From Micrococcus flavus (lineage in GTDB: Bacteria > Actinomycetota > Actinomycetes > Actinomycetales > Micrococcaceae): a stretch of DNA of 64,000 nt. A program made the position numbers and the translations under genes. The DNA lies in contig NZ_JACHMC010000001.1 in assembly GCF_014204815.1 (NCBI RefSeq), forward strand, positions 1,984,001-2,048,000, written 5' to 3'. Below are positions 57,086-64,000 of this stretch, piece after piece; position 1 is the stretch's first letter, and each line of letters begins with the position of its first letter. The notes beneath the pieces were generated by a model. That model searched no databases. It had not been told where the DNA came from and saw nothing but the letters and a program-made list of their open reading frames with translations.

Positions 57086-57409
57086 TCAGTCGATCTGGAT
57101 CTCGCCCATCGGGCCGAAGCCCTCGGCGCCGATCTGCTCGGAGATGATCTGCGGGGTCTTCGCCAGCAGCGGGCGCATCGCGTCGATGCCCTCCTGGAAG
57201 TGCGGGGACTCCACGTGGGCCTTCGCGCCCTCGTCGGTGAAGCCCTCGAGCAGGAAGTACTCGTTCTCCCCGCCCTCGACCGGCCGGTACCACTCGAAGA
57301 ACAGGTTGCCCTCCTCGGACCGGACGTCCGCGGTGTACTGCGCGACGGCGTCCATCCACTGGTCGGCGAGCTCGGGCTTCACGGTGAACTTGAGATTGAT
57401 CAGGATCAT
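57086..57409 (-). CDS. ABM-domain protein, putative quinol monooxygenase
   Basis: A 107-residue dimeric ferredoxin-like fold protein of the antibiotic-biosynthesis-monooxygenase family. MILINLKFTVKPELADQW, EGNLFFEWYRPVEGGENEY, FLLEGFTDEGAKAHVESPHF match YgiN/ABM proteins. These act on quinols or aromatic substrates or protect from them; the substrate here is unknown. ATG at 57409 lies 6 bases after CATGAT on the minus strand. A longer in-frame start at 57484 would add a Gly/Arg-rich leader not seen in the family. Confidence 0.82.
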   Translation of the reverse strand: MILINLKFTVKPELADQWMDAVAQYTADVRSEEGNLFFEWYRPVEGGENEYFLLEGFTDEGAKAHVESPHFQEGIDAMRPLLAKTPQIISEQIGAEGFGPMGEIQID

Positions 57410-57415
57410 CTCCCC

Positions 57416-57421
57416 ATCATG
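57416..57421 (-). promoter_or_regulatory. -10 hexamer, quinol monooxygenase-like gene
   Basis: CATGAT on the minus strand, 6 bases before the ATG at 57409. Confidence 0.35.
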
Positions 57422-57578
57422 ACGCCCCGACTCCGGCCTGCGCACGTGTCTGCCGCCGCCCTCGGGTGGGGGTGCCCCGGCCATGGTGTCCGCGGGAGGG
57501 GAGCATTAGCGTGACCGGGCCGCTGGATCCCGCCGGTGACGACACCGTCCGGCGTCCGAAGAAGATGAAGGAGCAGTC

Positions 57579-58263
57579 ATGAGCACCACGGTCGAGAAGG
57601 ACATCGTCGTCGACGTCCCCGTGCGCACCGTCTATGACCAGTGGGCCCAGTTCGAGGAGTTCCCCCGGTTCATGGGCGGCGTCCAGCAGGTGACCCAGCT
57701 GGCCGACGACCGCCTGGAGTGGGTGGCCGAGATCGGCGGCGTCCGTCGCCAGTGGGTGGCCCGGATCCTCGAGCAGACGCCGGACCGCAAGGTGGCATGG
57801 GCCGCCACCGAGGGCGCCACCAACGCCGGCGCCGTGACGTTCCAGGACCTGGGCGACGGCCGCACCTCCGTGCGCCTCGAGCTGGAGTACGAGCCGGAGG
57901 GCTTCGTGGAGCAGGTCGGCGACACGCTGAACGTGGTGGAGAACCAGGCGGAGAAGGACCTGGAGCGCTTCAAGGAGTTCATCGAGTCCGAGGGCCGGGC
58001 CCCCGGCTCGTGGCGCGGCTCCGTGGGAGAGGGCACCACCGTGGGCACCCCCGGCGTGGAGGACGCCGCGGCCTCCCGCGCGGACCGGCGACTCCGACGC
58101 CGACGCGGAGCAGACGACCGCCGACCGCACCGTCGAGACGGTCCGCAGCGGGGACACCACCCCGCCGAAGGTCGTCTACGCCGACCGCACGGAGGACTCC
58201 ACGGTGGAGGACGCCGACGCCCGCGAGCCGCGGGACCAGGACCGCGACGCCCGCGGTCTCTGA
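57579..58263 (+). CDS. SRPBCC (cyclase/dehydrase-like) protein, frameshifted near its C-terminus
   Basis: The first 140 or so residues form a START-like SRPBCC domain: VEKDIVVDVPVRTVYDQWAQ, FPRFMGGVQQVTQL, ATEGATNAGAVTFQ. Near 58072-58088 the composition switches in frame to Arg-rich sequence typical of an out-of-frame read. The +1 frame instead continues with acidic sequence (GDSDADAEQTTADRTVE, then EDADAREPRDQDRDARGL) to a TGA at 58261. One extra base within GCGCGG at 58078-58083 would explain it. The domain itself is intact, so the protein may still fold. ATG 57579 follows a GAAGGAG ribosome site. Confidence 0.75.
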
Positions 58264-58318
58264 CCCTGCTCCCGCGTCGGCGGGGCATGGCCCCGCCGTC
58301 CATGGCGTGGGTTCGCGG

Positions 58319-58363
58319 CGAGGCCCGTCGGCCGGGACACTCCGTCCCGGTCGGCGGGCCTCG
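58319..58363 (+). terminator. Hairpin terminator before the thiD-like gene
   Basis: Arms CGAGGCCCG and CGGGCCTCG continue inward through GCCGGGAC/GTCCCGGT, ending 3 bases before the next -10 hexamer. Confidence 0.7.
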
Positions 58364-58366
58364 TCC

Positions 58367-58372
58367 TACGAT
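58367..58372 (+). promoter_or_regulatory. -10 hexamer, thiD/pdxK-like gene
   Basis: TACGAT, 6 bases before the ATG at 58379. No TPP riboswitch is seen. Confidence 0.5.
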
Positions 58373-58378
58373 GGCCCC

Positions 58379-59215
58379 ATGACCCACACCCAGCACACCC
58401 CCCGCGCCGCCTCTCCCGCCCTCGCCCTGACGGTGGCCGGCTCGGAGGCCACCGGCGGCGCCGGCGCCCAGGCGGACCTCAAGACCCTCCAGGAGCTGGG
58501 CGTCTTCGGGATCGTCTCCCTGACCTGCATCGTCTCCTTCGACCCGGCGGCCGACTGGGACCACCGGTTCTTCGCGGTCCCCCAGGACGTCCAGCGGGCG
58601 CAGCTCGAGGCGATCCTGGGCGACTACCCGGACGCGCTGCGCACCGTGAAGCTCGGCATGCAGGGCTCCCCGGAGACCATTCGCACCACGGCCGAGGCCC
58701 TGCGCGGCCACACGTGGGACCACGTGGTCCTGGACCCGGTGCTGATCTGCAAGGGCCAGGAGCCCGGCCACGCCCTGGACACGGACCAGGCCCTCAAGGC
58801 CGAGCTGCTGCCGCTGGCGACCTTCACCACCCCGAACCACTTCGAGACCGAGCAGCTCTCCGGCATGAGCGTGGAGACCGTGGGGGACCTGATCGCCGCG
58901 GCGCAGCGGATCCACGAGATCTCCGGCGCCGCCGTGCTGGCCAAGGGAGGCATGCACCTCGAGGGCCCCGACGCCGTCGACGTGTTCGTGGACGGGGACA
59001 CCGTGGAGGTGCTCTCCGAGCCGAAGATCGGCGAGTCCGGCGTCTCCGGCGCCGGCTGCTCGCTGGCCGCCGCCGTGACCGCCGAGCTGGCCAAGGGCGC
59101 CACGCCGCTCGAGGCCGCGCGGCGCGCCAAGGAGTTCGTGACCGCCGGCATCCACCAGGCCGTGTCCGGGCAGACCCCGTTCGCCGCGCTGTGGCAGGGC
59201 GGCCTGCGCGCGTGA
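58379..59215 (+). CDS. thiD: Hydroxymethylpyrimidine/phosphomethylpyrimidine kinase or pyridoxine kinase
   Basis: Ribokinase-family kinase of 278 residues. [20 protein letters not shown] replaces the usual GSDxSGGAGIQAD of ThiD with Glu and Thr substitutions. [24 protein letters not shown] and the catalytic region [18 protein letters not shown] follow. The last matches the G-(T/S)-G-C/D-T anion hole with Cys rather than Asp, a feature of the ThiD/PdxK-like kinases of Gram-positives. Vitamin B6 salvage or thiamine salvage are both possible, so the symbol is tentative. No thiamine genes are adjacent, and an Lrp-type regulator gene follows. Confidence 0.82.
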   Translation: MTHTQHTPRAASPALALTVAGSEATGGAGAQADLKTLQELGVFGIVSLTCIVSFDPAADWDHRFFAVPQDVQRAQLEAILGDYPDALRTVKLGMQGSPETIRTTAEALRGHTWDHVVLDPVLICKGQEPGHALDTDQALKAELLPLATFTTPNHFETEQLSGMSVETVGDLIAAAQRIHEISGAAVLAKGGMHLEGPDAVDVFVDGDTVEVLSEPKIGESGVSGAGCSLAAAVTAELAKGATPLEAARRAKEFVTAGIHQAVSGQTPFAALWQGGLRA

Positions 59216-59258
59216 ACGCCGCCCGACCGGCCCGCCGCGGCGCCTGAGGGACGCCGTC

Positions 59259-60230
59259 GTGAACCCCGCCCCGCCGCCGCCCCTCGAGGGGCTGGACCTC
59301 GCCGTCGCCACCGCACTGCAGGTGGACCCTCGGGCCAGTTGGCGCAGGATCGCCCAGGTGCTGGCAGCGCCCGAGCGCACCGTGGCCCGCCACGGCGCCG
59401 CCCTGCTGGAGTCGGGGGTGGTCCAGGTGGCCGGGATGCCGACGAAGGCGGAGACGGCGCTGCTGACCGTCCGGTGCGCTCCGGGGACCGCCCGGGTGGC
59501 CGTGGAGGCGCTCTCCCAGCGGGCCGACACCACGTTCGCGTACGCCGTCACCGGCGCGGGGGACGCGGTGGCCGAGCTGCTGTTCGACGCCGGCCGCATG
59601 ACGCCCGTGCTGCTGCAGGAGATCCCCACGGTCGTGGGGCTGACCCAGGTGCACACCGCGCCGATCCTGCGGTACTTCCGCACCATCCGGCGGTGGACCT
59701 CGGGGGCGCTGACCGCCGCGCAGGTGGCCGCCCTGCGCACGGCGGACGGGCCGGAGATGGCCACGATGGGCCATACGGAGCCCCTGGGGCCGTTGGACCG
59801 GCGCCTCGTCGAGGCGCTCGTGGCGGACGGCCGGGCCACGGTCGAGGCCCTCGCCCGGGCGGCGGACGTCTCCGAGTCGACGGCGGCCCGCCGCCTCACC
59901 GCGCTGCTCTCCTCGGCCCGGGTGCAGGTGCGCGCCCTGGTGGAGCCCGCCCTGCTCGGCCTGCCGGTGGAGGCGATGCTCTGGATCAGCGCCGCGCCGT
60001 CCCAGATGGACCGGTTGGGCGCACTGCTGGCCGAGGACCCCCGGGTCCGGTACGCGGCCGCGGTGGCCGGGCCGCACCAGGTCGTGGCCGACGTGACCTG
60101 CCGGACCACCGCGGAGCTGTACGAGCTGACCACGGCCTCCCCGTGGGTCGAGCACACCTCCGCCGTGGAGACCTCCCTGGTGCTGCACGCCCGCAAGCGC
60201 GGCGGACGGCTCCTCCCCTGGACGGAATGA
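59259..60230 (+). CDS. Lrp/AsnC-family regulator with two Lrp modules
   Basis: A 323-residue protein with two HTH_AsnC-type helix-turn-helices: ASWRRIAQVLAAPERTVARH near residue 26, and RATVEALARAADVSESTAAR near 195. Each is followed by a RAM-like ligand-binding segment. This double-length arrangement is common in actinobacteria. It sits 170 bases upstream of a gene set for two membrane proteins and an M20 hydrolase, the likely target. GTG at 59259 has a GAGGGA ribosome site. It may be cotranscribed with the kinase, 43 bases upstream. Confidence 0.85.
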   Translation: MNPAPPPPLEGLDLAVATALQVDPRASWRRIAQVLAAPERTVARHGAALLESGVVQVAGMPTKAETALLTVRCAPGTARVAVEALSQRADTTFAYAVTGAGDAVAELLFDAGRMTPVLLQEIPTVVGLTQVHTAPILRYFRTIRRWTSGALTAAQVAALRTADGPEMATMGHTEPLGPLDRRLVEALVADGRATVEALARAADVSESTAARRLTALLSSARVQVRALVEPALLGLPVEAMLWISAAPSQMDRLGALLAEDPRVRYAAAVAGPHQVVADVTCRTTAELYELTTASPWVEHTSAVETSLVLHARKRGGRLLPWTE

Positions 60231-60323
60231 TCCGGCCGAGTCCCTCACCGGTGGGGGTATGTCCCACTTCTGCACCCCCGGAATGATGGAATCAGCCACA
60301 TTCATGTCAACTTCCGGCGATGG

Positions 60324-60352
60324 TTGCCAACATCCGTGATCCGCGTCACGCT
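60324..60352 (+). promoter_or_regulatory. Possible promoter of the DUF5058 operon
   Basis: TTGCCA (60324-60329) and CACGCT (60347-60352) with a 17-base spacer, about 48 bases before the ATG. The AT-richer sequence just upstream (60285-60315) may hold the Lrp-type regulator's site. Confidence 0.35.
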
Positions 60353-60400
60353 GGAGGGCAGTCGCAACCGCGGCGTCCCACTCCGCACCGGGAGGCCCCC

Positions 60401-61174
60401 ATGCCCATCCCCGCCCTCGCCGGCACCGTCGACCCGGAGTCGACGGACATCCTCGCCGTCGCGAACCACCCCCTCCTCTGGACCTTCGCCCTGGGGGTGT
60501 TCGCGATCATCCTCGTCCAGTCCTTCCTGTACGTCCGCGCCGCCCGCACGGCCGCCCCGGACCTGGACATCCCCGCCTCCGAGCTGAAGACCGCCTTCCG
60601 GTCCGGCGCCATCGCCTCGGTGGGTCCGTCCCTGGCCGTGGTCATCGTGGCGATCTCCCTGCTCGCCCTGTTCGGCACCCCCGCCGTCCTCGTGCGCATC
60701 GGCCTGATCGGCTCCGCCGCCTTCGAGACCGGCGCGGCCACGATCGCCGTGGGCTCCACGGGCGCCCCGCTCGGCGGCGCCGGGTACGACCAGCAGGTCT
60801 TCGCCCTGGCGTTCATCACCATGTCCCTGGGCGGCGCGGGCTGGATCCTCGCGACCCTCCTGTTCACTCCGATCCTGCGCCGCGGCTCCGCGAAGCTCTC
60901 CGAGGTCAACCCGGTGGTCCTCACGGTGATCCCGGCCGCCGCCGTCCTCGGCGCGTTCGCCGGCCTCACCTTCGGCGAGCTCGCCAAGACCACGCCGAAC
61001 GCCCCGGTCATCTGGATCACCACGGGCGTCTCCGCCGCCGTCATGCTGCTGCTCCTGTCCACGGCCCGGGCCCTGCGGGCCGACTGGCTCAAGGAGTGGG
61101 CCCTCGGCCTCGCCATCCTCGTGGGGCTCGTCGCGGCGTACCTCGCCCACATCGCCCTGGTCCCGGCCGCCTGA
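60401..61174 (+). CDS. DUF5058 family membrane protein
   Basis: A 257-residue protein with six or so hydrophobic segments. I place it in DUF5058 from its length, the GSAAFETGAATIAVGS and SLGGAGWILATLLFTPILRR stretches, and its gene context. The role is unknown; it is presumably half of a transporter with the next gene. GGGAGG at about 8 bases before ATG 60401 supports this start over an in-frame GTG-like start upstream. It is the first gene of a three-gene unit with short spacers. Confidence 0.78.
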   Translation: MPIPALAGTVDPESTDILAVANHPLLWTFALGVFAIILVQSFLYVRAARTAAPDLDIPASELKTAFRSGAIASVGPSLAVVIVAISLLALFGTPAVLVRIGLIGSAAFETGAATIAVGSTGAPLGGAGYDQQVFALAFITMSLGGAGWILATLLFTPILRRGSAKLSEVNPVVLTVIPAAAVLGAFAGLTFGELAKTTPNAPVIWITTGVSAAVMLLLLSTARALRADWLKEWALGLAILVGLVAAYLAHIALVPAA

Positions 61175-61217
61175 CGCGCCCCCCTCCCCCGCACCCCGCA
61201 GCACCTCAGGAGCCCCC

Positions 61218-61979
61218 ATGAGCACCGCAGCCACCACCACCGCCGCTCCCGGCCCGGCCCACCAGGCCGCCCTGGACGGATTCGTCCGCAGCACCTCCCG
61301 CACCGGCACCTGGACCATGCTGGTCGGACTGCTCCTGTCCCTTGCCGGCCCCGCCTGGCTCTACTTCTTCACCGATCTCGGCGTCACGGGTCAGCAGATC
61401 CTCACCGCCTGGCTCCTCGTGGCCACCACCTTCGGCGTCCTGTGGATCGTCGAGCCCATCGCCTACTTCCCCGTCCTGGGATCCTCCGCGATGTACCAGG
61501 CGTTCCTGATCGGCAACATCTCCTCGAAGCTGCTGCCGGCCGCCGTCGTCGCCCAGGACGCCGTCAAGGCCAAGCCGGGCACCGCCCGCGGGGACATCGC
61601 CGCCGTCATGGCCATCTGCGGCGCCGCCATCGTGCACCTGACCAGCCTGTTCGTGTTCGTGGGCCTGCTGGGCACCTGGCTCGTCTCTCTCCTGCCGGCG
61701 GACGTCATGCTCGTGGTGAGCACGTACATCCTGCCCGCCGTGCTCGGCGCCGTGCTCGTCCAGGCCATCTGGTCCTACAAGGCCCCGCGCACCACGATCG
61801 TGGCGCTCGTGATCGGCGCCGCGGTCGCGTTCCTGCTGGTGCCGGCCCTCGCCCCGCTGTGGAAGCCCCTGGCGTTCCTGGGCACCCCGATCACGGTGAT
61901 CCTCACCGTGGTGATCGCCTACCTCGTGCGGAGCCGGTCCGTGGCCGCCGAGCCCGAGACCGGCGAGCTCCACTACTGA
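61218..61979 (+). CDS. Membrane protein partner of DUF5058
   Basis: A 253-residue protein with about six hydrophobic segments and a polar 30-residue N-terminus. The loop ISSKLLPAAVVAQDAVKAKPG near residue 97 is the longest hydrophilic segment between helices. No family I can name. The start has an AGGAG ribosome site, and it lies 43 bases after the DUF5058 stop. Two successive membrane proteins before a peptidase suggest a two-part transporter for the hydrolase substrate. Confidence 0.7.
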   Translation: MSTAATTTAAPGPAHQAALDGFVRSTSRTGTWTMLVGLLLSLAGPAWLYFFTDLGVTGQQILTAWLLVATTFGVLWIVEPIAYFPVLGSSAMYQAFLIGNISSKLLPAAVVAQDAVKAKPGTARGDIAAVMAICGAAIVHLTSLFVFVGLLGTWLVSLLPADVMLVVSTYILPAVLGAVLVQAIWSYKAPRTTIVALVIGAAVAFLLVPALAPLWKPLAFLGTPITVILTVVIAYLVRSRSVAAEPETGELHY

Positions 61980-62018
61980 GACCCTCGTAAGACCATCCCC
62001 GACCGATCGGAGGACCCG

Positions 62019-63296
62019 ATGACCGACGTCCGCACCGCCCCCGCCCCCCTGCCCGCGTCCCTGCGCCTGGACGAGGCGCTCACCCAGACGCTCCACGAGG
62101 ACTACGTCCACCTGCACCGCAACCCGGAGCTGTCCATGCAGGAGCATCGGACCGCCGCATGGATCGAGGCCCGGCTGGACGAGCTGGGGATCGAGCACGA
62201 GCGCGTCGGCGGGACCGGCGTCGTCGGGATCCTGCGCCATCCCGAGGGCGCCGAGGGGCGCACCGTGGCCTACCGTGCCGACTCGGACGCGCTGCCCGTG
62301 AAGGAGGACTCCGGCCTGGACTACGCCTCCACCGCCCGCGGCACCCTCCCGGACGGCACCGAGGTGCCCGTGATGCACGCGTGCGGCCACGACACCCACG
62401 TGGCCATGGGCCTGAGCGCCGCCCGCGTCCTGGCCCGCCACCCCGAGGCGTGGGCGGGCACCGTGGTGTTCGTCTTCCAGCCGGGCGAGGAGACCGCCGC
62501 GGGAGCGAGGGCCATGCTGGAGGACGGCCTGTGGGACCGGGTGCCGCGGCCCGAGGCCGTGATCGGTCAGCACGTGATGCCGGCCCAGGCCGGCACCGTG
62601 ACGTACGTGCCCGGGGACGCCATGAGCCTGGCCGACTCGTTCAAGGTCGTCTTCACCGGCAAGGGCGCGCACGGCTCCATGCCGGACCGCTCGATCGACC
62701 CGATCCTGCTGGCCTCGCACGCCGTGACTCGCCTCCAGGGGATCGTCTCCCGCGAGGTGGCCCCCTCCGACCGCGCCGTGGTCACCGTGGGCACCTTCCA
62801 TGCGGGCCTCAAGGAGAACGTCATCCCGGACACCGCGGAGATCGCCCTCAACGTGCGCACGCCCACCCCGGAGGCCCGGGAGAAGGTGTCGGCGGCCATC
62901 CACCGGATCCTGACGGCCGAGGCCCTCGCCTCGGGCGCGCCGGAGCCCGTGATCCAGCGCTACAACTCCTTCCCGCGCACCCACAACGACGTGGCGGCCA
63001 CCGGCGCGGTCATGGCGGCCCTCGCCGCGGAGCTGGGCGAGGAGAACGTCACGGAGACGGCACCGCTGATGGGCTCCGAGGACGTGGGCGCCCTCGCCGA
63101 CGCGCTCGGGGTCCCGCTCGTGTACTGGTTCCTCGGCGGGTTCGAGGGGGAGGGCTTGGCGGACAACCCCGCGAACCACACCCCGCAGTTCGCCCCGCTG
63201 ATGGAGCCGACCCTGACCACGGGCGTGCACGCCGCGCTGGCGGGGCTGCTGCACTTCGTGGCCGCTGACCCCGGGGCGGGCCCCGTGGGAGCATGA
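62019..63296 (+). CDS. M20 family amidohydrolase/peptidase
   Basis: Zinc-dependent hydrolase of 425 residues in the amidohydrolase (N-acyl-amino-acid, hippurate, IAA-amide) branch. HRNPELSMQEHRTAAWIEAR and YRADSDALPVKEDSGLDY lead to the metal site HACGHDTHVAMGL near residue 123. FVFQPGEETAAGARAMLEDG holds the catalytic glutamates, and GKGAHGSMPDRSIDPILLA marks the dimerisation domain. There is no signal peptide, so it acts in the cytoplasm after uptake. It lies 39 bases after the membrane protein gene, in the same transcript. The regulator upstream suggests an amino-acid-derived substrate. Confidence 0.88.
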   Translation: MTDVRTAPAPLPASLRLDEALTQTLHEDYVHLHRNPELSMQEHRTAAWIEARLDELGIEHERVGGTGVVGILRHPEGAEGRTVAYRADSDALPVKEDSGLDYASTARGTLPDGTEVPVMHACGHDTHVAMGLSAARVLARHPEAWAGTVVFVFQPGEETAAGARAMLEDGLWDRVPRPEAVIGQHVMPAQAGTVTYVPGDAMSLADSFKVVFTGKGAHGSMPDRSIDPILLASHAVTRLQGIVSREVAPSDRAVVTVGTFHAGLKENVIPDTAEIALNVRTPTPEAREKVSAAIHRILTAEALASGAPEPVIQRYNSFPRTHNDVAATGAVMAALAAELGEENVTETAPLMGSEDVGALADALGVPLVYWFLGGFEGEGLADNPANHTPQFAPLMEPTLTTGVHAALAGLLHFVAADPGAGPVGA

Positions 63297-63300
63297 CGGC

Positions 63301-64000
63301 ATGACGACGTCCTTCTTGCCGACCGCCCCCCTCACCCGCTCCCAGGAGCGGGCGCTGGGCCTGCGGCCCTCCGCCCTGGCCCCCGGCGGCCGGGTCTACG
63401 GTCCCGTCATGGCGGCCGCGCTGGCCGCCTCGACCCTGCCCGACCCGAACGGCGGGTCCCGCGCCCGCCGGGACCGGGTGCAGCGCGTGCTCGCGGCCGC
63501 CTCCGGCCTCTACGGCGCCGCCGAGGCCGGGGCCGCCGTGCGCTGCGCGCGGCTCGCGGCGGGCCGCCCGACCCGCGGCCGCGCCCGCCTCGCCGCCGCC
63601 GGGCTCGGCGCGGCGGGCGGCGCGGCCCTCGCCGGCCTCTCCCTGGCCGCCGCCCCGGTCAACCGCCGGGTGGACGCGTGGCTGGTCCGCGGCCTCGAGG
63701 CCGTCGGTGTGACCAGGCCCCGGTGGACCCTGGCCGGGCTGACCGCCGCGGCGGTCCTGGCCGGCAACGCCGCCGACCGCGCGGCCCGGCGCGAGGCGGT
63801 CGAGACGGCCCTGGGCCTGGCGGAGCCGGCCGCGGAGGGGGCGGACGGCGGGCTGGCCCTGGTGGACGTCCCCGTCGGCGCCCGCGCCGTCCTCGAGACG
63901 CTGCTGGACGCCGCTCCGGCCGGCCGGGCCGCACTGCCCGGCGGGGACGCCCTGCGCGCTCAGCTGCCGCACGTCCGCGCCGCCGACCTCGGCGAGGGCG
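63301..64000 (+). CDS. Hypothetical protein, truncated by the window end
   Basis: An open frame from ATG 63301 runs off the window (at least 233 codons). It is Ala/Arg/Gly/Leu-rich, with two or three moderately hydrophobic segments (ARLAAAGLGAAGGAALAGLS, then WTLAGLTAAAVLAGNAADRA). It may be a membrane-associated protein. The start is 4 bases after the M20 stop. No family recognised; codon-position GC is strongly biased as in real genes here. Confidence 0.6.
   Translation, partial: MTTSFLPTAPLTRSQERALGLRPSALAPGGRVYGPVMAAALAASTLPDPNGGSRARRDRVQRVLAAASGLYGAAEAGAAVRCARLAAGRPTRGRARLAAAGLGAAGGAALAGLSLAAAPVNRRVDAWLVRGLEAVGVTRPRWTLAGLTAAAVLAGNAADRAARREAVETALGLAEPAAEGADGGLALVDVPVGARAVLETLLDAAPAGRAALPGGDALRAQLPHVRAADLGEG

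Noticed and set aside
58264-58378. TPP riboswitch upstream of the thiD-like gene
   Set aside because: The space is filled by a terminator and a promoter that places transcription at the start codon; no thi-box sequence was seen.

Overview
The window is very GC-rich actinobacterial chromosome. Gene content, extreme third-position GC, tight stop/start overlaps and many apparently leaderless genes suggest a Micrococcus-like member of the Micrococcaceae; this is an inference, since no rRNA or species marker is present. I see about 47 protein genes, five tRNAs (Thr-CGU, Ser-UGA, Ser-GCU, Arg-ACG, Ser-CGA), one complete IS110-family insertion sequence, a pair of inverted dispersed repeats and many strong hairpin terminators. 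Most of the window is core genome with a few accessory spots.

Layout. 0-5 kb: methyltransferase-like gene, DUF2516 protein, tmk-holB, tRNA-Thr, a small hypothetical gene coupled to a quinone oxidoreductase, tRNA-Ser(UGA). 5.4-10.7 kb: two large secreted enzymes, a 5'-nucleotidase and an ExeM/NucH-type nuclease, which together could turn extracellular DNA into nucleosides and phosphate. 10.7-16.7 kb: FAD/NAD(P)-binding protein, PRC-barrel/YsnF-type stress protein, tRNA-Ser(GCU), an anchored hypothetical protein and a polysaccharide-deacetylase-like lipoprotein. 16.7-24.9 kb: MFS exporter and phosphohexomutase on back-to-back promoters, RecQ with a C-terminal phosphoribosyltransferase-like domain, and a nitric-oxide module (NsrR-like Rrf2 regulator, MFS protein, flavohemoglobin Hmp). 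25-32.5 kb: PEP carboxykinase, tRNA-Arg(ACG), secreted amidase, SixA-like phosphatase, winged-helix regulator with an AT-richer upstream patch, upp and tadA back to back, tRNA-Ser(CGA), secreted esterase.

32.6-47.5 kb: rlmH-lhr-(VOC-like)-nei, a DNA-repair neighbourhood; glgC; then a translationally coupled operon of pseudouridine synthase, DedA-like protein and an 857-residue membrane protein with a very long charged helix; then three small or uncharacterised genes. 47.5-50.4 kb is the clearest accessory segment: a DUF559-like gene and the IS110 element lie between two inverted copies of a 67-bp palindromic repeat. 50.4-54.4 kb: class I glutamine amidotransferase, an orphan gene and tgt. 54.4-58.3 kb: acyl-CoA dehydrogenase with divergent TetR regulator, GNAT, quinol-monooxygenase-like protein and a frameshifted SRPBCC protein. 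58.4-64 kb: thiD/pdxK-like kinase and a putative uptake/hydrolysis unit (double-domain Lrp regulator, DUF5058 membrane protein, second membrane protein, M20 amidohydrolase), then a partial gene at the edge.

A recurring theme is a TANNNT or CANNNT -10 hexamer exactly 6-7 bases before the start codon, at about 23 genes, which suggests leaderless mRNAs and was used to choose several starts.
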